Part shown: in pieces, positions 1-8,474 of the stretch
How positions within the stretch are numbered: the first letter of the stretch is position 1
How the letters are laid out: every line of letters starts with the position of its first letter
NCBI RefSeq assembly: GCF_014926385.1
Contig: NZ_CP053291.1
Location: 1,178,001 to 1,242,000, forward strand
DNA: 64,000 nt
Direction: 5' to 3'
Origin: Trueperella pecoris
Lineage (GTDB): Bacteria > Actinomycetota > Actinomycetes > Actinomycetales > Actinomycetaceae
Notes under the pieces: generated by a model
What the model was told of the DNA's origin: nothing
Databases searched by the model: none
Seen by the model: the letters and a program-made list of their open reading frames with translations, nothing else
Program-made: the position numbers and the translations under genes

Positions 1-805
1 CCATCTGCCCTGCGACCAGCATCAACACCGGGCGCGGCACCGCCAAGAAGGCGCGCCGCCCCACGTGCTCGGCCAACAGTTTGTTCCACGCCTTGTTTGG
101 CACCGGATCCGGATTCGTCATATTCACCGGTCCTTCGACGTCGTCCTCACGTAGCAGGAAAAGCAAGGCTCGTACGTAATCGTCTCGTGCGATCGTCGAC
201 ATCCAGCCCGTCCCATCACCGAGCTGGGCTCCCAATCCCGCACGGTAGGGATGCTGCAGCAAGCCCAGCATCCCGCCGTCCTGGCCCATGACCAAGCCGG
301 TACGCACCACGACCGTCCTGATGCCCATGCCCGACGCCGGTCCGGCGGTTTCCTCCCACGCCCGGCACAGCTCCGCGAGGAACCCCTCGCCACTCGCGCT
401 ACCTTCGGACAGATACTCCCCCGCCCGATCGGCGCCGTAGTAACCAATCGCCGATCCCGAAATGAATACCTTCGGCTTGTGATTAGCCTTGGCGAAGGCG
501 CTCACCAACGTCGTCACCGAATCGATGCGAGAATCCCACAAGACCTTTTTATACGACGGCGTCCACGGCCGCGACAGCAAACCCGCCCCGTTGAGACAGA
601 TGACGCCGTACGCGCCGGCCAAGACGGCGTCGTCAATCGTCCCGGCTGAGGGATCCCACAGGAAGTCCTCAACACCGTCAACGGCAGTCGCGTCCGCCGA
701 CCGAACGAGCCGACGCACACGGTAGCCAGCACTGAGCGCGGCCTCAACCAGGCGCGATCCAATGAATCCGGACGCACCCGCGAGGACAAGAACGGGCGGC
801 GTCAT
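1..805 (-). CDS. TIGR01777-family NAD(P)-dependent epimerase (YfcH-like), C-terminus cut off by window
   Basis: The minus-strand frame opens at the ATG ending at 805 and runs off the left edge of the window, so about 268 residues are visible. The N-terminus holds the Rossmann glycine motif GASGFIGS (residues 10-17) of extended short-chain dehydrogenases. A GYYG segment in mid-protein matches the active-site Tyr region of the family, and GAGL and W(T)PSYK are typical of TIGR01777/YfcH-type SDR proteins. Members of this family are often linked to cell division or cell-envelope loci but have no settled substrate. Its ATG overlaps the stop codon of def by 4 bp, so the two are probably translationally coupled. 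The family call is from motif recognition; the physiological role is unknown. Confidence 0.85.
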   Translation of the reverse strand, partial: MTPPVLVLAGASGFIGSRLVEAALSAGYRVRRLVRSADATAVDGVEDFLWDPSAGTIDDAVLAGAYGVICLNGAGLLSRPWTPSYKKVLWDSRIDSVTTLVSAFAKANHKPKVFISGSAIGYYGADRAGEYLSEGSASGEGFLAELCRAWEETAGPASGMGIRTVVVRTGLVMGQDGGMLGLLQHPYRAGLGAQLGDGTGWMSTIARDDYVRALLFLLREDDVEGPVNMTNPDPVPNKAWNKLLAEHVGRRAFLAVPRPVLMLVAGQM

Positions 806-1293
806 TTCTGCTGCTCCCGCAGCTGGCGGAACGCCTCACGGCGCAGCGCGCGATCAAGGCGGTCGATGTAGAGATGACCATCGAGATGGTCGACCTCGTG
901 TTGAATGAGGCGCCCCCAGATCTCCCGCCCCTCGACGACGACCTTCTTCCCGTCAAGGTCGATCCCCTCTGCACGCGCATACATGGCCCGCTTCGTCGGA
1001 AACCACAGCTCCGGAACAGAGAGGCACCCTTCGGCGTCGTCCTGAAACTCCTCCTGCGAGAGCTCCACAATCACGGGGTTGAGGACGTATCCGATGTCCC
1101 CCTCGATATTCCACGAGAACGCGCGGTAGGACACGCCGATCTGGTTAGCCGCGAGACCGGCGCGCCCCTCCTCGTCGACGTTCTCAAGTAGATCCTCAAC
1201 GAGTTGCTTGATGCCCGCGGTGACCTCCGTGATCGGCTCGCAGGGAGTACGCAGGACGGGGTCGCCAATGATACGGATATCGCGATAAGTCAT
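802..1293 (-). CDS. def: peptide deformylase
   Basis: This 163-residue protein removes the N-formyl group from nascent polypeptides in the cytoplasm. All three deformylase motifs are present: GLAANQIG (46-53), EGCLSVP (88-94, with the metal-ligand Cys90) and HEVDH (132-136, the two His ligands and the catalytic Glu). In motif 1 the usual GxGLAAxQ first Gly is Arg-Ala here, a change tolerated in type I/III-like enzymes. The start ATG lies 6 nt after a GAGAAT hexamer, so the mRNA may be leaderless. It is followed by the TIGR01777 gene with a 4-bp overlap. The length is normal for the family. Confidence 0.95.
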   Translation of the reverse strand: MTYRDIRIIGDPVLRTPCEPITEVTAGIKQLVEDLLENVDEEGRAGLAANQIGVSYRAFSWNIEGDIGYVLNPVIVELSQEEFQDDAEGCLSVPELWFPTKRAMYARAEGIDLDGKKVVVEGREIWGRLIQHEVDHLDGHLYIDRLDRALRREAFRQLREQQK

Positions 1294-1299
1294 AGCGAC

Positions 1300-1305
1300 A
1301 TTCTC
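1300..1305 (-). promoter_or_regulatory. -10-like hexamer of def (leaderless type)
   Basis: GAGAAT on the minus strand ends 6 nt before the def ATG, and no Shine-Dalgarno sequence is visible between them. The spacing matches leaderless promoters known from actinobacteria. No transcript data are available. Confidence 0.4.
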
Positions 1306-1329
1306 TCATATCCCTCGCTCGGCGTCAGC

Positions 1330-1372
1330 GGCGAGCCGCAGAATCGCGAAGTTACGGGCGAGCCGCGGAATC
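1330..1372. repeat. 27-bp-period direct repeat across the stop codon of the surface-protein gene
   Basis: The 16-mer at 1330-1345 (GGCGAGCCGCAGAATC) recurs at 1357-1372 with one mismatch. The second copy encodes the last residues of the surface protein and the first lies just beyond its TAA. This looks like a small tandem duplication. Confidence 0.7.
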
Positions 1373-4300
1373 TCGGCGCGCACGAAGACGCATCAGCCCG
1401 ACACCAGCGCTCATCGCGGCCAAGCCAAGGAACGCCGCGTCCGTGGTGTCCACTCCCGTGTTGGCAAGCTTTGGCCCTTCGCCCGTCGTTTCGCCACGAC
1501 CCGACTTCGCCTTCTGCTGAGGAGGCGTGGCCGACTCCGGCGTCGTCTTCGTCGTCGCCTGATTCTGCCGCGGCGCCGGCACGATCGTCATCCCGTTCGG
1601 TCCCTCACCCGGCTTGGCCGACGATTCGGCCAGGACGTTGAGCCCGGCAACCACCGTCGGCTGCTCGCCAGGAACATTCGAGGTGACGACCACGTAGTGC
1701 CTGCCCGGCCGCGTCGAGGCGCTGGTCGTGATACTCACGCGCACCCGACCCTCGGCATCGGCGCGCAGGTTATCGACGAACACCGGCTCGGAATAGAGGT
1801 ACACGCGCGCATCTGCGTGAGGGGTCAGGCCCGCGAAGGTCAGCGTCACCGGCTCGCCCTGGCGTAGCGTTGCTTCCCTTGCCAAGCTCAGGCTCCCCTC
1901 CTTCAGAGCCGCCTCGATTGCGGTCGAATCGGTGTAGACCGGCCCGGTCGCCGTCGTGCACACATCGCGAAGCTCTTCGTAGGCCTCCTTGGCAGCCATA
2001 AACGCTTGCTGCGTCGAGTCGTATGTGGACCGAGCTGCCTCACGCTCGGCGCGTGCCTCCGACGCCGCCGCCACAGCACGCTCCGCCATCGCCTTCAGCT
2101 CGACGGATTCCGCCACAGCCTGTGCGTAGGCCTCATATGCTCGATAGAGCTCGGCTACCTCGGCCGCCACGTCAGCTACCGGCTTCCTCCTCTCCAGCCA
2201 CGCCTGAAGGCTCAGCCCCTCGGGGGTCGCGTTGGTGGGTGGGGTCGCCTGTCCGGCATCTGCCGCCTTGCGGGCCGCGGCGCGTTCCGCCGCCTGTGCC
2301 TTGTCAAGATTCTGCTGCGCCAACTTCAGACCGGCCTGCGCATCGGTAACAGCCTGGTTGGCCTTCTCCACCGCCGCGCTCGCGCGCGCGAGCGCCGACA
2401 CAGAATCATCCATGGCCGCCCGAAGCCTTGCTTCCTTGCCCTTGGCTTGGTCAAGCTCGGCCCTCCTCGTAGTAACGTTCTTCAGTGCGTTTTCATGTTC
2501 GCCAGCCTTTTCTTCCGCCGTAGCCTTCAACGGGGCAATCGCCTCGGTGGCCTGCGCGAGGCTCCCCTCCGCCTTCGCCGCGTTATCACGAGCAGCTTGC
2601 GCAACGGGGGCCTGCTGGGATTGTGCACGGCGTGCCTTGTCAACATTCTCAGCCTTCGCGACGACGTTGGCCTCAGCGGCGGCCAGATCCTGCCCCGAGT
2701 TCGGGGCCGAATTTTCCGCCGTGGCGTCGGATAGGTCGCGCAACTCCTGCTCACGCTGAGCAATCTCATTCTTGCGCTGCTCCGCTAGGGCCTGCTTGTC
2801 AGCCAACTGGCGCTGAGCCTCATCACGCTGGCGACGCGCATCCGCCGAGCCCTGCTCCACCGCTTCCTTAAGCGGCTGGTAATAGAGGTTAAAGCGTTCG
2901 ATGTACTGGCCAAGAGGCATCGCCGCAGGTGCCACCGCGTTGTCCTGGCTCCAGCTCGGCATCGAGGGATTCGTATCGGAGTACCCTGCGCCGGAAGCCC
3001 CGTAGACGTCGTCGACAATGTTGAGGTAGTGGCCGATCTTCGGGAACAGATCTGGGTAAGTCTTGTAAATTTGTCCAAGACTCAAATTGTCGAGGCCAGG
3101 ATACTTAGCGGTGTCAGCCCGCGCCGCTTCGTAGTCCGCTTTCTCGCTGTACCAGCGGTCCACAGCCCCCGCACCGGTAGCCTGACCCCACGCGATGTTC
3201 TCCGCGACGGGCGGTTCCTTGAGGTCGGGGTGCGAGCGCTTGACCTTGGCCACCCAGTTCGCAGCGAGCTGCGCGCGGGCCATGAGATAATCGTCCACAA
3301 GCATCGGCTTGAGGGTCTTTCCGCCACGGCCGCCCTGCGTCCTAAGCTCGTTTATGCGCTGGATGACGCTGAAAGCCTTTTCCATGTTCACCAGCGAAGT
3401 AGCATCGCTTGACGGGCCAATAATGGTGGAGTCGAGGATATTGCGATTCTCAGGCGTCGTGTAGTTCGGGGTGGTCAACACCTTGACGGCCTGCGCCGCG
3501 CTACCCGAGTTTTCAGCGGCCATCTGCTTAAAGAAGCCCAAGGAGCCTTGCTCGATCTGCTTCTTGGCGTCGGCCTTGGAACGTTCAACGAGCCTTGCGG
3601 CCTTCTCAGCCTCGGCGCGCGCGGGCGCGATTGCGGCCTCTGCAAGGCGAGCCGCCTCCTTTGCGTCGTCTACCGCCTTTTGCGCCTGCGCCTTCCTCGC
3701 TTCGGAAGCACCGCCATCAGCCTGCTTGCCGGCGGCGCGCTTGGCCTCGTCGAGCTTCTGAACTGCTACGGCGTGCTCCGCCTCGGCATTCTTGAGCGCC
3801 ACCTGCAGGTCCTGGAGCTTCTTCTCTTCGGCGTCAGCCACAGCGCGTGCATCGCCGCGGGCCGCTTCCTTCTCTGCCCGATTCTTTTCCGCCTGATCGA
3901 GGGCGGCTTGGGCCGTCTCAGCCTGCTTACGTGCTTCCTCCTCGGCAGACTTGGCCTGATCGAATGCACTCTGCGCGTCAGCAACGGCCTTCTCTGCAGT
4001 CACACGGGCCTTGTCATCGGCCAGCATTTCCTTGAGCTCCGCTAGATTAGCCTGGGCGCGCTCTAGCTCGGCCTTCGTTGACGTCACCGTCGAGCTTGCC
4101 TCATCAAATGTTGCTTTAGCCTCAGCCAGCTTTGCTTGGGCCGCCTTGAGTGCATCGGCCGCTTCGTTTTCAGGTGCGGATGTATCTGTAGCGGCACCAG
4201 CCCGTTCCACGAACTTGTTATATTCTGCTTCGGCGTGAGCTTTAGCCCGAGCCGCAGCGCTATCCGCCTCCGCAACTTTCTTATTGGCCACTTCACGCTT

Positions 4301-4573
4301 GGCCTCGACGAGCTTGACGTTGGCATCCACACGCGCAAGCGCTGCTGAGGCCTCGCCAACCAGCACCTCTGCATTCGTCATCTGCTCGTAAGCAGCCGCT
4401 GTCTCCTCGACGGAAGTACCTGGCACGCACTGCGATGGCGCCGGCTCTGCATTACGAGCCGGATCGTCGTTCGTTGTCGGCTTTTCATCCGCGGCAAGCG
4501 CCGTCGTCGACGGCATCAGCATCGCGACACCAGCCGCAGTTGCGAAGAACGTCTTACTCTTAGTATTTGCCAT
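1352..4573 (-). CDS. sortase-anchored coiled-coil surface protein with central CAP/SCP domain
   Basis: A secreted cell-wall protein of 1073 residues, counting from the ATG at 4573, which opens a clear signal peptide (MANTKSK, hydrophobic core, TALAA cleavage region). An upstream in-frame extension to 4771 has no signal peptide and was not used. Residues about 50-390 are an Ala/Lys/Glu-rich coiled coil. Residues about 395-545 are a CAP/SCP-like domain with ENIAWG and GHYLNIV motifs. A second coiled coil covers about 565-860 and an Ig-like beta domain about 880-985. The tail has the sortase motif LANTG (1036-1040), a hydrophobic segment and an Arg-rich end. The architecture suggests a long stalk presenting the CAP domain. 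A role in adhesion or host interaction is inference; no enzymatic function is shown. Confidence 0.85.
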   Translation of the reverse strand: MANTKSKTFFATAAGVAMLMPSTTALAADEKPTTNDDPARNAEPAPSQCVPGTSVEETAAAYEQMTNAEVLVGEASAALARVDANVKLVEAKREVANKKVAEADSAAARAKAHAEAEYNKFVERAGAATDTSAPENEAADALKAAQAKLAEAKATFDEASSTVTSTKAELERAQANLAELKEMLADDKARVTAEKAVADAQSAFDQAKSAEEEARKQAETAQAALDQAEKNRAEKEAARGDARAVADAEEKKLQDLQVALKNAEAEHAVAVQKLDEAKRAAGKQADGGASEARKAQAQKAVDDAKEAARLAEAAIAPARAEAEKAARLVERSKADAKKQIEQGSLGFFKQMAAENSGSAAQAVKVLTTPNYTTPENRNILDSTIIGPSSDATSLVNMEKAFSVIQRINELRTQGGRGGKTLKPMLVDDYLMARAQLAANWVAKVKRSHPDLKEPPVAENIAWGQATGAGAVDRWYSEKADYEAARADTAKYPGLDNLSLGQIYKTYPDLFPKIGHYLNIVDDVYGASGAGYSDTNPSMPSWSQDNAVAPAAMPLGQYIERFNLYYQPLKEAVEQGSADARRQRDEAQRQLADKQALAEQRKNEIAQREQELRDLSDATAENSAPNSGQDLAAAEANVVAKAENVDKARRAQSQQAPVAQAARDNAAKAEGSLAQATEAIAPLKATAEEKAGEHENALKNVTTRRAELDQAKGKEARLRAAMDDSVSALARASAAVEKANQAVTDAQAGLKLAQQNLDKAQAAERAAARKAADAGQATPPTNATPEGLSLQAWLERRKPVADVAAEVAELYRAYEAYAQAVAESVELKAMAERAVAAASEARAEREAARSTYDSTQQAFMAAKEAYEELRDVCTTATGPVYTDSTAIEAALKEGSLSLAREATLRQGEPVTLTFAGLTPHADARVYLYSEPVFVDNLRADAEGRVRVSITTSASTRPGRHYVVVTSNVPGEQPTVVAGLNVLAESSAKPGEGPNGMTIVPAPRQNQATTKTTPESATPPQQKAKSGRGETTGEGPKLANTGVDTTDAAFLGLAAMSAGVGLMRLRARRDSAARP

Positions 4574-4842
4574 GTCGAATTCCCATCGGTTCAATGATTG
4601 GCCTGCTGACAACGTCATTCCGACATCCATGCTACAGAAAAGCGGCCTGCGTTCGCGATGCAAATGTGGCGATCGAGACACGAAACACCCCGGCGCTTCT
4701 CTCTCTTCGCTGCGCAACACCATATACTTCGTCACCTGCTCGCTCCGACCCCTTGGGCCGGCTCCCGCCACCCTCTCGCAGCCCCCGTCGCACTGCTCTC
4801 GCCGCCCCCTTCACCCGCGCTGTACCAACATGGGCGCGCCCC

Positions 4843-4895
4843 TATTAAATTGTCCGATTTTACTACAGCGCCGATCAGCTTAATGGCGCGCGGAC
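4843..4895 (+). repeat. intergenic repeat family, copy A
   Basis: Contains ACAGCGCCGATCAGC followed by TTAATGGCGCGCGG. The same arrangement occurs near 14367 and 54500. The two TA-starting units at 4861 and 4881 are 20 nt apart. See the finding on the repeat family. Confidence 0.6.
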
Positions 4896-4963
4896 ACCCC
4901 CAACGAGAATCCGGAGCCCCGACTGCCCTATTGGCCTCAGACGACCCAGCCGGAAGCATAACG

Positions 4964-5001
4964 AAAACCCCGATATCTAGTCTCTCACCTAGTTATCGGG
5001 G
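4964..5001 (-). terminator. Rho-independent terminator of tRNA-Asn
   Basis: Inverted repeat with arms CCCCGATAtCTAG and CTAGtTATCGGGG (12 of 13 pairs) and an 8-nt loop, at 4968-5001. On the minus strand it is followed by TTTT and then CGTT. It lies directly downstream of the tRNA-Asn 3' end. Confidence 0.8.
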
Positions 5002-5007
5002 CGGGTG

Positions 5008-5082
5008 TGGCTCCCGCGGTTGGACTCGAACCAACAACCCTTCGATTAACAGTCGAATGCTCTGCCATTGAGCTACGCGGGA
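5008..5082 (-). tRNA. tRNA-Asn (anticodon GTT), CCA encoded
   Basis: The cloverleaf was read by hand on the minus strand. The acceptor stem TCCCGCG pairs with CGCGGGA, the D arm is AGCTC...GAGC, and the anticodon loop CTGTTAA gives anticodon GTT. The T arm contains GGTTCGAGTCC, the discriminator base is G, and CCA is encoded at 5008-5010. It is 75 nt with CCA. Confidence 0.95.
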
Positions 5083-5091
5083 AGGCGACGG

Positions 5092-5121
5092 GTAATACTT
5101 TAATCAGAAGTCGGCCGAAAA
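5092..5121 (-). promoter_or_regulatory. possible promoter of tRNA-Asn
   Basis: On the minus strand, TTTTCG (5116-5121) and TATTAC (5092-5097) are separated by 18 nt, and the -10-like box is about 10 nt upstream of the mature tRNA 5' end. The -35 match is poor. Confidence 0.35.
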
Positions 5122-5276
5122 GGGAAATCGAATCGGCACTTTTTCATCCATTGTGTGTTTCTACACACACGGCCCCGAAACGGCGTGTCAGCTCCCACTC
5201 TTGGGTGGACGCAGATTCGCGCGATGCACCAACGAAGCCCCCGCGCGTACCTCGTGCACCCGCCGGCACGTTTCGA

Positions 5277-5771
5277 CTAGTCGAGACCCACTGCTTCACG
5301 CAGCTCGCCTTCGAAAACATCGAGCGCGACGCGGTCGGCTTCGCTGATATCCGAGTCGATAATGATCTGGGTGAAGAGGGACTCGTCTGGGTTGCGCCGC
5401 ACTTGCCCCCGTGCCACGGCCCCGCTGGGAAGTTCGGTGACCTGGGTATAAACAATTGACCGCTCTATGCGCTCTCGAATCATCATGAGCGCTAGTCCGT
5501 CAGCTTCGCGCGGGATCAAGAATTTCAGTGACGCCACCCGTGGGTCGACGAAGCTCAGCGACATTGTGTTCGTGTCGTCATCCCATGCCCCCGCTTCGAA
5601 GTCGGACCACATGTGAATCTGCCGTTTGCCTTCAGACGGCACGACGGCAAAGTACCCATCCCAGCCAGCAATCCATGTCCCATCAGAGACAGGTTCGATG
5701 GGTGTGGCGGCCGCCGGCATGCGCCCGGATTCATCGGCGAGGTGTTTGGGCAGCCTAGAGCGGCCAAACAT
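5277..5771 (-). CDS. conserved hypothetical protein, 164 aa
   Basis: I do not recognise a named family. The protein is acidic, probably cytoplasmic, with no signal peptide or membrane segment. It contains aromatic-rich stretches (GTWIAGWDGYF) and a central segment DPRVASLKFLIPREADGLALMM. Its composition and GC content match the chromosome backbone, which suggests a resident actinobacterial gene. It starts 17 bp inside the 3' end of the small membrane-protein gene at 5755-5994, so the two are likely cotranscribed. The start at 5771 is the only ATG before the conserved-looking part. Function unknown. Confidence 0.7.
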   Translation of the reverse strand: MFGRSRLPKHLADESGRMPAAATPIEPVSDGTWIAGWDGYFAVVPSEGKRQIHMWSDFEAGAWDDDTNTMSLSFVDPRVASLKFLIPREADGLALMMIRERIERSIVYTQVTELPSGAVARGQVRRNPDESLFTQIIIDSDISEADRVALDVFEGELREAVGLD

Positions 5772-5994
5772 TGACGACCTCCATCGAAGGCTTGGCCACG
5801 AGCGCGGCGGCGTCGGAAAGATTCTGCGCAGCGAAGTAGCCCATGACGAAGAGGATCAGCCCGCCGACGATCGCCAGCACCAGGTTGCGCTTTTGTGCGC
5901 GACGGAGTTGGTTCATTTCGTCTTCGGTGAGCCCGAATTTGTTGGTTCCCGGCGCTTCGGCGGGTTCTTCTGGTCGATTGCCGTCGATTGACAT
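5755..5994 (-). CDS. small single-pass membrane protein, 79 aa
   Basis: The ATG at 5994 was chosen because it is preceded by a strong ribosome-binding site (AAGGAAGG); the alternative ATG at 6030 has none. The N-terminal half is hydrophilic and acidic (RPEEPAEAPGT). It is followed by one transmembrane helix (about residues 37-56, LVLAIVGGLILFVMGYFAA) and a short tail. It overlaps the next gene (164-residue hypothetical protein) by 17 bp, indicating a two-gene unit. No family was recognised. It may be a membrane partner of the downstream protein, but that is inference from the overlap only. Confidence 0.7.
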   Translation of the reverse strand: MSIDGNRPEEPAEAPGTNKFGLTEDEMNQLRRAQKRNLVLAIVGGLILFVMGYFAAQNLSDAAALVAKPSMEVVNVWPL

Positions 5995-6052
5995 CGGCCT
6001 TCCTTCCACTATTGGCACGTATGTGCTCAAGCCTAGTGGAACGACGCCGTCA

Positions 6053-6904
6053 CTAGCGATTCGCCGTCAGCACCGCCTCTGCTTCGATAGCAGTAATCGG
6101 CGTGGAAGACGTTGTGGTGACAGCAGATCCGGGAACGGGGTACCACTCATTGCTTCCTATTGCTCTGATGGATACCTGCCAGCCGATATTGACGCTGGGG
6201 ACAAATTGGCCCGGCCGCTCATATCGCGCCTTCGCGTTACCGTCAGGGTATTTCCCTCCCGCGTCTGTGGTAGTAAAGGAGGAACCGTCTCCTTGGTGCC
6301 ATTCGAAAGTCACTGGCGTGAAGCGCAGTTCGAGGGGCGTATTGAGGACGGTGACTGTGCCTGTGTATGCAACTGCAGTGGAGTGAAAGTAAACGTCCTT
6401 GTTGATGATGATTTCAGGCGAGGCCGGCTGGATTTCAAAAGCACCCCCATCGATGAGCGACTGGGCATGGTCGTGAACGTAAAGTCCGAGGTCCGCGATT
6501 GTCATCTGCGGTTGTGCTACTTCTCTTGCCTCATCCTGCGCCATAGTTTTTGTGCGATTCTCGCAGTATTCCGCGAGTGGGCCTGACATCCGGCTAACCT
6601 CATAATAAGCGGTGCCGCTGTTCGAGCCGAAATATGAATTGCACATCTGATCGGGTGTCAGTTTCGCCAGCGCGTCGAGTACCTGGCCGCGCGACTTCGC
6701 CGGCGCTTTCGCTTGAGAGACTGGCTTAGCGTGTTTACCCCTGACAGGCACTCGTGTCGATGGTTCGCCCCCGACTCGACTTTCTGCGCTGATACTAACT
6801 TCTCTGCCACTGACTCCAACTGACCAGTCGCCTACAGTAGCATCGTCGAAACCGTTGGTCGCAAAGGGCAAAAGAAGGGCGATGAGAGCTACGATTTTCT
6901 TCAT
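6053..6904 (-). CDS. secreted hypothetical protein with PKD-like C-terminal segment
   Basis: A 283-residue protein with a short N-terminal signal sequence (MKKIVALIALLLPFA). Residues about 20-75 are low-complexity and basic. A middle helical stretch contains two Cys (DQMCNSYFG and AEYCENR) that could form a disulphide. The C-terminal part contains TPVTFEWHQGDG and ARYERPGQF, which resemble the core strands of PKD-type beta-sandwich domains. It overlaps the upstream lipoprotein gene by 4 bp (ATGA), so the pair is an operon and probably functions together outside the membrane. GC content is lower than in the surrounding chromosome. Function unknown. Confidence 0.65.
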   Translation of the reverse strand: MKKIVALIALLLPFATNGFDDATVGDWSVGVSGREVSISAESRVGGEPSTRVPVRGKHAKPVSQAKAPAKSRGQVLDALAKLTPDQMCNSYFGSNSGTAYYEVSRMSGPLAEYCENRTKTMAQDEAREVAQPQMTIADLGLYVHDHAQSLIDGGAFEIQPASPEIIINKDVYFHSTAVAYTGTVTVLNTPLELRFTPVTFEWHQGDGSSFTTTDAGGKYPDGNAKARYERPGQFVPSVNIGWQVSIRAIGSNEWYPVPGSAVTTTSSTPITAIEAEAVLTANR

Positions 6905-7497
6905 GGCAGTTTCTCTTTGCCAAAATAGGTTGATTCGATGATGTCAAAAGACCTAACGAGTAGTTTTCCCGTTTCCTCTTTGATGCCAATGACTAGTGTG
7001 TTTTTCCCAGCTTCAAATCGCTTGTCACCTTTGGGTGTGTGGTAAACCATTTCGCCACGCTCAATTAAGAAATCGATTCGATAGTCAACATCACCAGTTG
7101 AATAGAACGTGGCGGTATCAAGGATCCCGAGCTTCGTTTCCGACCACGCACCGGTCTTGTTGTCGTTGACCGCGGCGTTGAGGACCTTTTGGCAGTATTT
7201 GCATTCCGGGTGGGCATATTTTTCCCATAGCTCGGTCTTACTCGTTGCTTTTACGTACGCATAGAGATGAAAGTAGAATTTCGCGAGTTCATAGGCACTG
7301 TCTATATCAGTCCCCGTCAGCGCTGGTTCCTTTGGCGGGTCCAGCTGCGGGCGAGGAGGCAACGTATAGGAGGATGTTGGGCTAATACTCTGCGCCGCCG
7401 ATGGCATGGTCACGGTAGTAGGCGAACTGCCCGAACATGCTGACAGCCCAAGCACAATTCCTGCGAGAGCCCCTGCTAAAAGTCTGCGCGTATTCAT
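6901..7497 (-). CDS. lipoprotein, possibly DUF6318-like
   Basis: The ATG at 7497 begins MNTRRLLAGALAGIVLGLSAC, a lipoprotein signal peptide with lipobox LSAC. A longer reading from 7566 would bury this signal and was rejected. The mature protein (198 residues in total) has a Ser/Thr/Pro linker and then a globular domain. That domain contains HPECKYC and ends in strands such as DVDYRIDFLIERGEMVY. The layout resembles the actinobacterial DUF6318 lipoproteins; this match is from memory and tentative. Its stop overlaps the start of the PKD-like secreted protein by 4 bp. The terminator at 7548-7583 lies just upstream and separates it from the haem genes. Confidence 0.7.
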   Translation of the reverse strand: MNTRRLLAGALAGIVLGLSACSGSSPTTVTMPSAAQSISPTSSYTLPPRPQLDPPKEPALTGTDIDSAYELAKFYFHLYAYVKATSKTELWEKYAHPECKYCQKVLNAAVNDNKTGAWSETKLGILDTATFYSTGDVDYRIDFLIERGEMVYHTPKGDKRFEAGKNTLVIGIKEETGKLLVRSFDIIESTYFGKEKLP

Positions 7498-7547
7498 ACA
7501 GAACAACTTAGCTCCATAAAGCTTGCAGTCGTCCACGTTTTCCACAG

Positions 7548-7583
7548 AAAAGTGGCCGGGGAACATACAGGCTTCCCGGCCAC
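7548..7583 (-). terminator. Rho-independent terminator downstream of hmuV
   Basis: Arms GTGGCCGGG and CCCGGCCAC (7552-7560/7575-7583) form a stem that is followed on the minus strand by TTTTCTG. It lies about 95 nt beyond the hmuV stop and would end the haem-uptake transcript. Confidence 0.75.
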
Positions 7584-7677
7584 TCCTCAGACCTCTAGAT
7601 ACAGTCGCTTATCTACACAGCGTACGCACACCGATTTGACTAGGATCCACATCAGACGGTCCAAAATGAGAGCTATT

Positions 7678-8448
7678 TTATTGAGGAAGAACCACAATTC
7701 TTCCATCGGCGACTTGCATGACTTCGATAGGCCATTCGTATACTTCAGTAAGCAGTTCTCCCGTAAGGACATCCTGCGGAGCTCCTACGCGCACAACATT
7801 GCCACCAGACAATAAAGCCACACGATCACAGTGAGTTCCAGCGAGTTGCAAATCATGCATCACCACGATCACCGCATGCCCATCTTCTGCTAGTTTCCGA
7901 CACACGTGCATCGTTCGTTCTTGATGGGAAATATCCAAGGCCGCCGTCGGTTCATCGAGGAAAACCACCCCAGCTTGCTGAGCTAAGACACGGGCAAAAG
8001 TCACTCGAGCCTTCTCTCCACCAGATATACGAGTGACATCACGATCGTCATAGCCAGTAACGTCGGTTTTTGCCATAGCTTCATCGATGACGACGTCGTC
8101 AGTCGCCTTATCTGTGTCCCAACAATGTCTTCCCATCGCAACAATATCTCGGACCACATAGGAAAAAGGGAATTCATTGCTCTGAGGCATCACCGAACGC
8201 GTCCGTGCCAACTGTTTACGGCTGTGCGCTGTGAGCGCGACACCGCCGTATTCTACGGTTCCTGTCTGATTGGCGAGGTCACCAGCCATAACCGCCATCA
8301 ATGTCGATTTTCCCGCGCCGTTCGGCCCCAACAAACCGACCACTTCTCCGAACGAGACATCTAGGGAAACGCTAGACAGAATAGATCTTTGTCCATACGA
8401 AAAGCTCACATCATGAGCGCTCACTGCATATGGCTCACAACTACCCAT
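7678..8448 (-). CDS. hmuV: haem ABC transporter ATP-binding protein HmuV
   Basis: A 256-residue ATPase that would power haem import through HmuU. The ATG at 8448 was preferred over the upstream GTG at 8466 because a GGAGAG ribosome-binding site sits 8 nt before it. Walker A is GPNGAGKST (41-49), the ABC signature ISGGEKARVTFARVLAQQ is present, and Walker B VVFLDEPTAALD is followed by the switch His (VVMHDL). The family is the FepC/HmuV group of iron-complex importers. It is the last gene of htaA-hmuT-hmuU-hmuV. The GC content is visibly lower than in the dcw region. Confidence 0.92.
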   Translation of the reverse strand: MGSCEPYAVSAHDVSFSYGQRSILSSVSLDVSFGEVVGLLGPNGAGKSTLMAVMAGDLANQTGTVEYGGVALTAHSRKQLARTRSVMPQSNEFPFSYVVRDIVAMGRHCWDTDKATDDVVIDEAMAKTDVTGYDDRDVTRISGGEKARVTFARVLAQQAGVVFLDEPTAALDISHQERTMHVCRKLAEDGHAVIVVMHDLQLAGTHCDRVALLSGGNVVRVGAPQDVLTGELLTEVYEWPIEVMQVADGRIVVLPQ

Positions 8449-8474
8449 AACAACTTCTCTCCTCACTATTTTCC

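Larger units (their letters stand above)
4574..5007. other. intergenic region with repeat copy A and tRNA terminator
   Basis: The stretch between the surface-protein gene and tRNA-Asn contains no convincing ORF. It holds one copy of the intergenic repeat family (4843-4895) and the tRNA-Asn terminator (4964-5001). The promoter of the surface-protein gene must lie here on the minus strand, but I could not pick convincing -35/-10 boxes. Confidence 0.6.

Noticed and set aside
4574-4771. N-terminal extension of the coiled-coil surface protein
   Set aside because: It would place the clear signal peptide 66 residues inside the protein.
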